A stretch of 64,000 nucleotides of DNA from Pipra filicauda. Lineage: Eukaryota > Chordata > Aves > Passeriformes > Pipridae. The stretch lies in assembly GCF_003945595.2 (NCBI RefSeq), contig NW_024104332.1, forward strand, positions 3,596,001-3,660,000, in the 5' to 3' direction. The notes under the pieces were generated by a model, which saw only the letters and a list, made by a program, of their open reading frames with translations, was not told the origin of the DNA and made no database searches. Shown here piece by piece: positions 61,307 through 64,000 of the stretch. How positions within the stretch are numbered: the stretch's first letter is position 1; the number at the start of each line of letters is the position of its first letter. Both the position numbers and the translations under genes were made by a program.

Positions 61307-63678
61307 AACCTTTGGAATCAAGGGAGTAATCAGTCTGAAACAGTGTAGATTAGCCCCACTGAAGTGGAATTTAATTATTTGGAAGCGATTAAATTAACGT
61401 AGACCAAGTCTGCTGAGCTCGATGGGAGGTTTGAGAATAGAGTTTTGTGTCAAAAATTTTAATGCATTCTCTGTGCTTTTGTATAACTTTATAATTTAAA
61501 AAACTTTCTTCTTGCAATTTGCCATCAATTCAAAGACAACCAGTTTTCTGTAAATTAAATAGTTCTTTTTGGTAGGAAAAAAAGCCCACAAAACTAGTTG
61601 GATTGAATTTTGGTTCTTAGTTGGCAACAGCCAAGCAGATCAAATAACATCCCCCCTCCTTTATTACATTTGAGATTTCTAGCCCTCTGCCAGTTTTCTG
61701 CCCTTTACTCCCTAGGATTTGCCAATACTGCTGCATGGTTACCAGGGAAGAAGTTTGGGATTCAGGAAGGAATTGGCTCATTTTCCCCGCTCTGATTTAA
61801 GTCGAGATATCCACCTGTCCTGGGGAGGGGAAAGCACTTTGTGGCCTCTGATCAATCTGTCCCTGTGGTTAAAGGAGGGAAGTCACAACCCCACTGCTGG
61901 TGGAGCACACAAGCATCAGGAAGGCACTTGGCAAGCAGGTCCACTTGGTGTTGAAGCTGCTGAACTTTTGTGTTTTGAGAAAGGATGGGGATAAACAAAC
62001 TAAAGACTCAGTGGTCTGGTACCACCACCCCTTGTGCAGTGAAAAAGAGAGAACAGTATTGGTCAAAAAGTGGTGCTCGTTGTGGGCAAGGTGAAGAAGT
62101 TAGGGATTGAATCAGGGGGCTTTGGTGAGAAAGGGCCAGTCCTGTGCTCCCCATTTGTCCCTGGCTGCAGCTTTTTTTGTGGTATTTGTACCCACTGCCT
62201 GGGGAGAGGTTCTCTCAGAGCAGCCACACGCGAGTTCTTCAGTGCCTCGAGCTCCTCCTTTGCGTGTCAATGAAACCTTGGCAGTGGTGCTGCTGCAGGG
62301 GTCGGGCTGGGGGACAGTGGGATTCATCAGGGAGGATGAATCCCAGGCTAACAGGCTGTGTTAGGACTGGGCTAGGATGTACATCAGCTGATTCCTTGTC
62401 CACTGCCTGGCTTTCAGATAAGAAATTGGATGTTGAAAACACCTGGTTTTGGGCATGAGGGGGGATCAAGTGTCACCCCTTCTTCCCTCAAAAAACCCGA
62501 AACCACAGTGCTGCTGTAGTTGCTTTTGGCTATCTGATTGTGAAGTATAGTATGTTGGGGCAGCTTTAGGTTTCAAAGCATGTTGTTGTGTCAGGGTCTC
62601 AAGAATCCTTTGAATGTGTGGGACTTCTCTGTTTTCTGCTGGCACGGTAGGTTTGAATTTGGCAGTAAAGAGTAATAACATTTTTAGATGTAGTTGGATA
62701 TGTCTGTGGAATGTGGCTTGGGCATATATTTTTAAAAGGAGGAACACAAGTTCAGATTTGTGTTTCCAGTGACAGACCATTTTTAAGAATTCTTCAGTTT
62801 ATGGATAATATTTTCAAATTTCTCTTGCTGGGTTTTCACTAAGCAGGTTAATGGTGGGTATCTCTCAGACAGGCAGACTGTAGCAAATGTGCCCAAAGAG
62901 ATCTAGTCATCCTTAACTTACTGTGGAACCTTTTGCATGCTGGTGGCTACAAGAATGAAGCTGGAATTTAAAGGGAAGGTGAGAAGAGCAGAGCCCCGCT
63001 GGTTGTGTTCCTCCTCAGAGGAGGTTTAGTACACAGACCACACACAGGGAAGTGATGGCTGTAATCTTCCTCTTACATGTCTAGTTAGAAAAGGTAATAA
63101 AGGCTGTTCCAAATGTCTCATTTTCTGGGCTGGATTTGAACAATGATCTGACAATCCTGACCTCTCTCCCTTGTTCTCCCTTTTCCTTGGAGGAGAAGGA
63201 CCTAGTACCCTTGGGATGCAGTATTTCTGGTTTGTTTTGTAGCAGGGTCCTGCAGCGGTGTGAACTGTGCTCGTAGGACACCGTGGGGGAAGGGTTAACC
63301 TCACAGACCCTTCTGCAGGGTCTTCAGGGCATAATGGGCAGGCAAAAGCCACGTTTGGAGGTGTTTTGGTTTTGTTTTACAGCTGCAAATAAGTCCGTTC
63401 TGCAATTTATTCATCGTATGGTGAAGGAAAGAGCGGATGTTTTGATTTGAAAGGGAATCTTATTTACGATCCTGGAGCATAAACAAACTACGGGTAGAGG
63501 AAGCAAACCAGCCTTACTGGACCATCTTCTGGGACAGCAAGTAATAACCTTCGTGGTGTTCTGTGTCAGAGGCAAGGGTGTGTACATGTATTTTTAGAAG
63601 GGCTTCCAAAAGTGCACCCTGCTGCGTGTGGGTTTGTTTACACGGTGTATTCCCAGCTCAGCTCTCCTCTTGTTTTAG

Positions 63679-63745
63679 GTTCACAGCCTGCCTTTCTCTG
63701 CCCCTCGTGACCCGCCGGCCGGAGCAGGGAGCAGGGGGCTGGCAG
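63679..63745 (+). other. Very weak candidate internal exon
   Basis: A locally CpG-containing, GC-rich 67-bp segment is bounded by CTCTTGTTTTAG (AG at 63677-63678) and CTGGCAG|GTAGAG (GT at 63746-63747). Two of three frames are open through it, but the product is unrecognised. Listed because the composition contrasts with its AT-rich surroundings. Confidence 0.12.
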
Positions 63746-64000
63746 GTAGAGCTGTCTTTGTCTTTCCACCTCAGTTTTCTTACAAACGGCATAACACGCC
63801 GATTGCTTTTCATTCCACACTTGGGAAGGAGCAGAACGAAGCAGAGCTGGGGTTTGCTTTTCCCCGGGGCGGTGTGGGTGTGACTGATGGAACAGCGCCA
63901 GAAGAATTTGGCAGAGTAGCCGACTGTAAAGGGAATAATATCTTTTTTCTGATGATGGATGGTACTTATGAGGCAGCTGAGCTTGAAAGCCATTTCTCAT

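Larger units (their letters stand above)
51756..64000. other. AT-rich noncoding DNA, no gene supported
   Basis: Unique-looking DNA with several simple repeats (listed separately) and two weak exon candidates at 57.07 and 63.68 kb. About 56320-56600 is non-repetitive with TAAT/ATTA cores and an overall look of conserved noncoding sequence, which I cannot test. About 61800-62460 and 63650-63750 are GC-richer. No recognised protein domain, RNA gene or transposon. Confidence 0.5.

Noticed and set aside
1..64000. tRNA, rRNA, snRNA, bacterial operon or mobile integrative element
   Set aside because: No clover-leaf, rRNA core motif, Shine-Dalgarno-led gene cluster or integrase was seen on either strand. 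The sequence character is that of a vertebrate nuclear genome.

Overview
This window looks like vertebrate, very probably avian, nuclear DNA. The evidence is CR1-type LINE 3' ends with the usual reverse-complement CR1 terminus, a long LTR of a kind I recognise from bird genomes, AT-rich unique DNA with very low gene density, and one sharp CpG island. The CR1 subtype seen three times (about 4.5, 25.4 and 44.7 kb) resembles families common in Neoaves. Species cannot be read from the sequence. There are no bacterial-type genes, operons, CRISPR arrays or rRNA/tRNA genes that I can support.

Layout: 0-35 kb is AT-rich noncoding DNA. It carries a 34-bp tandem duplication (3.48 kb), a CR1 3' end on the minus strand (4.47-5.14 kb), an orphan CR1 endonuclease fragment on the minus strand (9.90-10.19 kb), a second, more decayed minus-strand CR1 end (25.37-25.60 kb), and a composite at 31.59-32.75 kb. 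In that composite a plus-strand CR1 3' end abuts a 5'-truncated RTE-clade retrotransposon that still encodes the C-terminal region and a terminal zinc-finger-like motif. A CpG island at about 35.46-36.31 kb is the only convincing promoter. It has a perfect TGACGTCA CRE, a (CATC)n tract and good splice-donor motifs on both strands. I expect it to be the 5' end of a gene with a very long first intron, more likely on the plus strand, but I cannot name the gene.

From 36.3 to 64 kb the DNA is again AT-rich and noncoding, as expected of a large intron or intergenic desert. It holds a plus-strand CR1 3' end (44.71-45.18 kb) and a solo endogenous-retrovirus LTR (50.31-51.76 kb). Part of the LTR has expanded into a 39-bp-unit minisatellite with a 214-bp higher-order duplication. 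A few splice-site-bounded open segments (16.2, 25.1, 41.7, 57.1, 63.7 kb) are listed as weak exon candidates only.

No complete protein-coding gene can be supported, and no undescribed multi-gene system is visible. The most interesting items are the RTE fragment (a family type known for horizontal transfer into birds), the LTR-internal minisatellite, and the unidentified CpG-island promoter.
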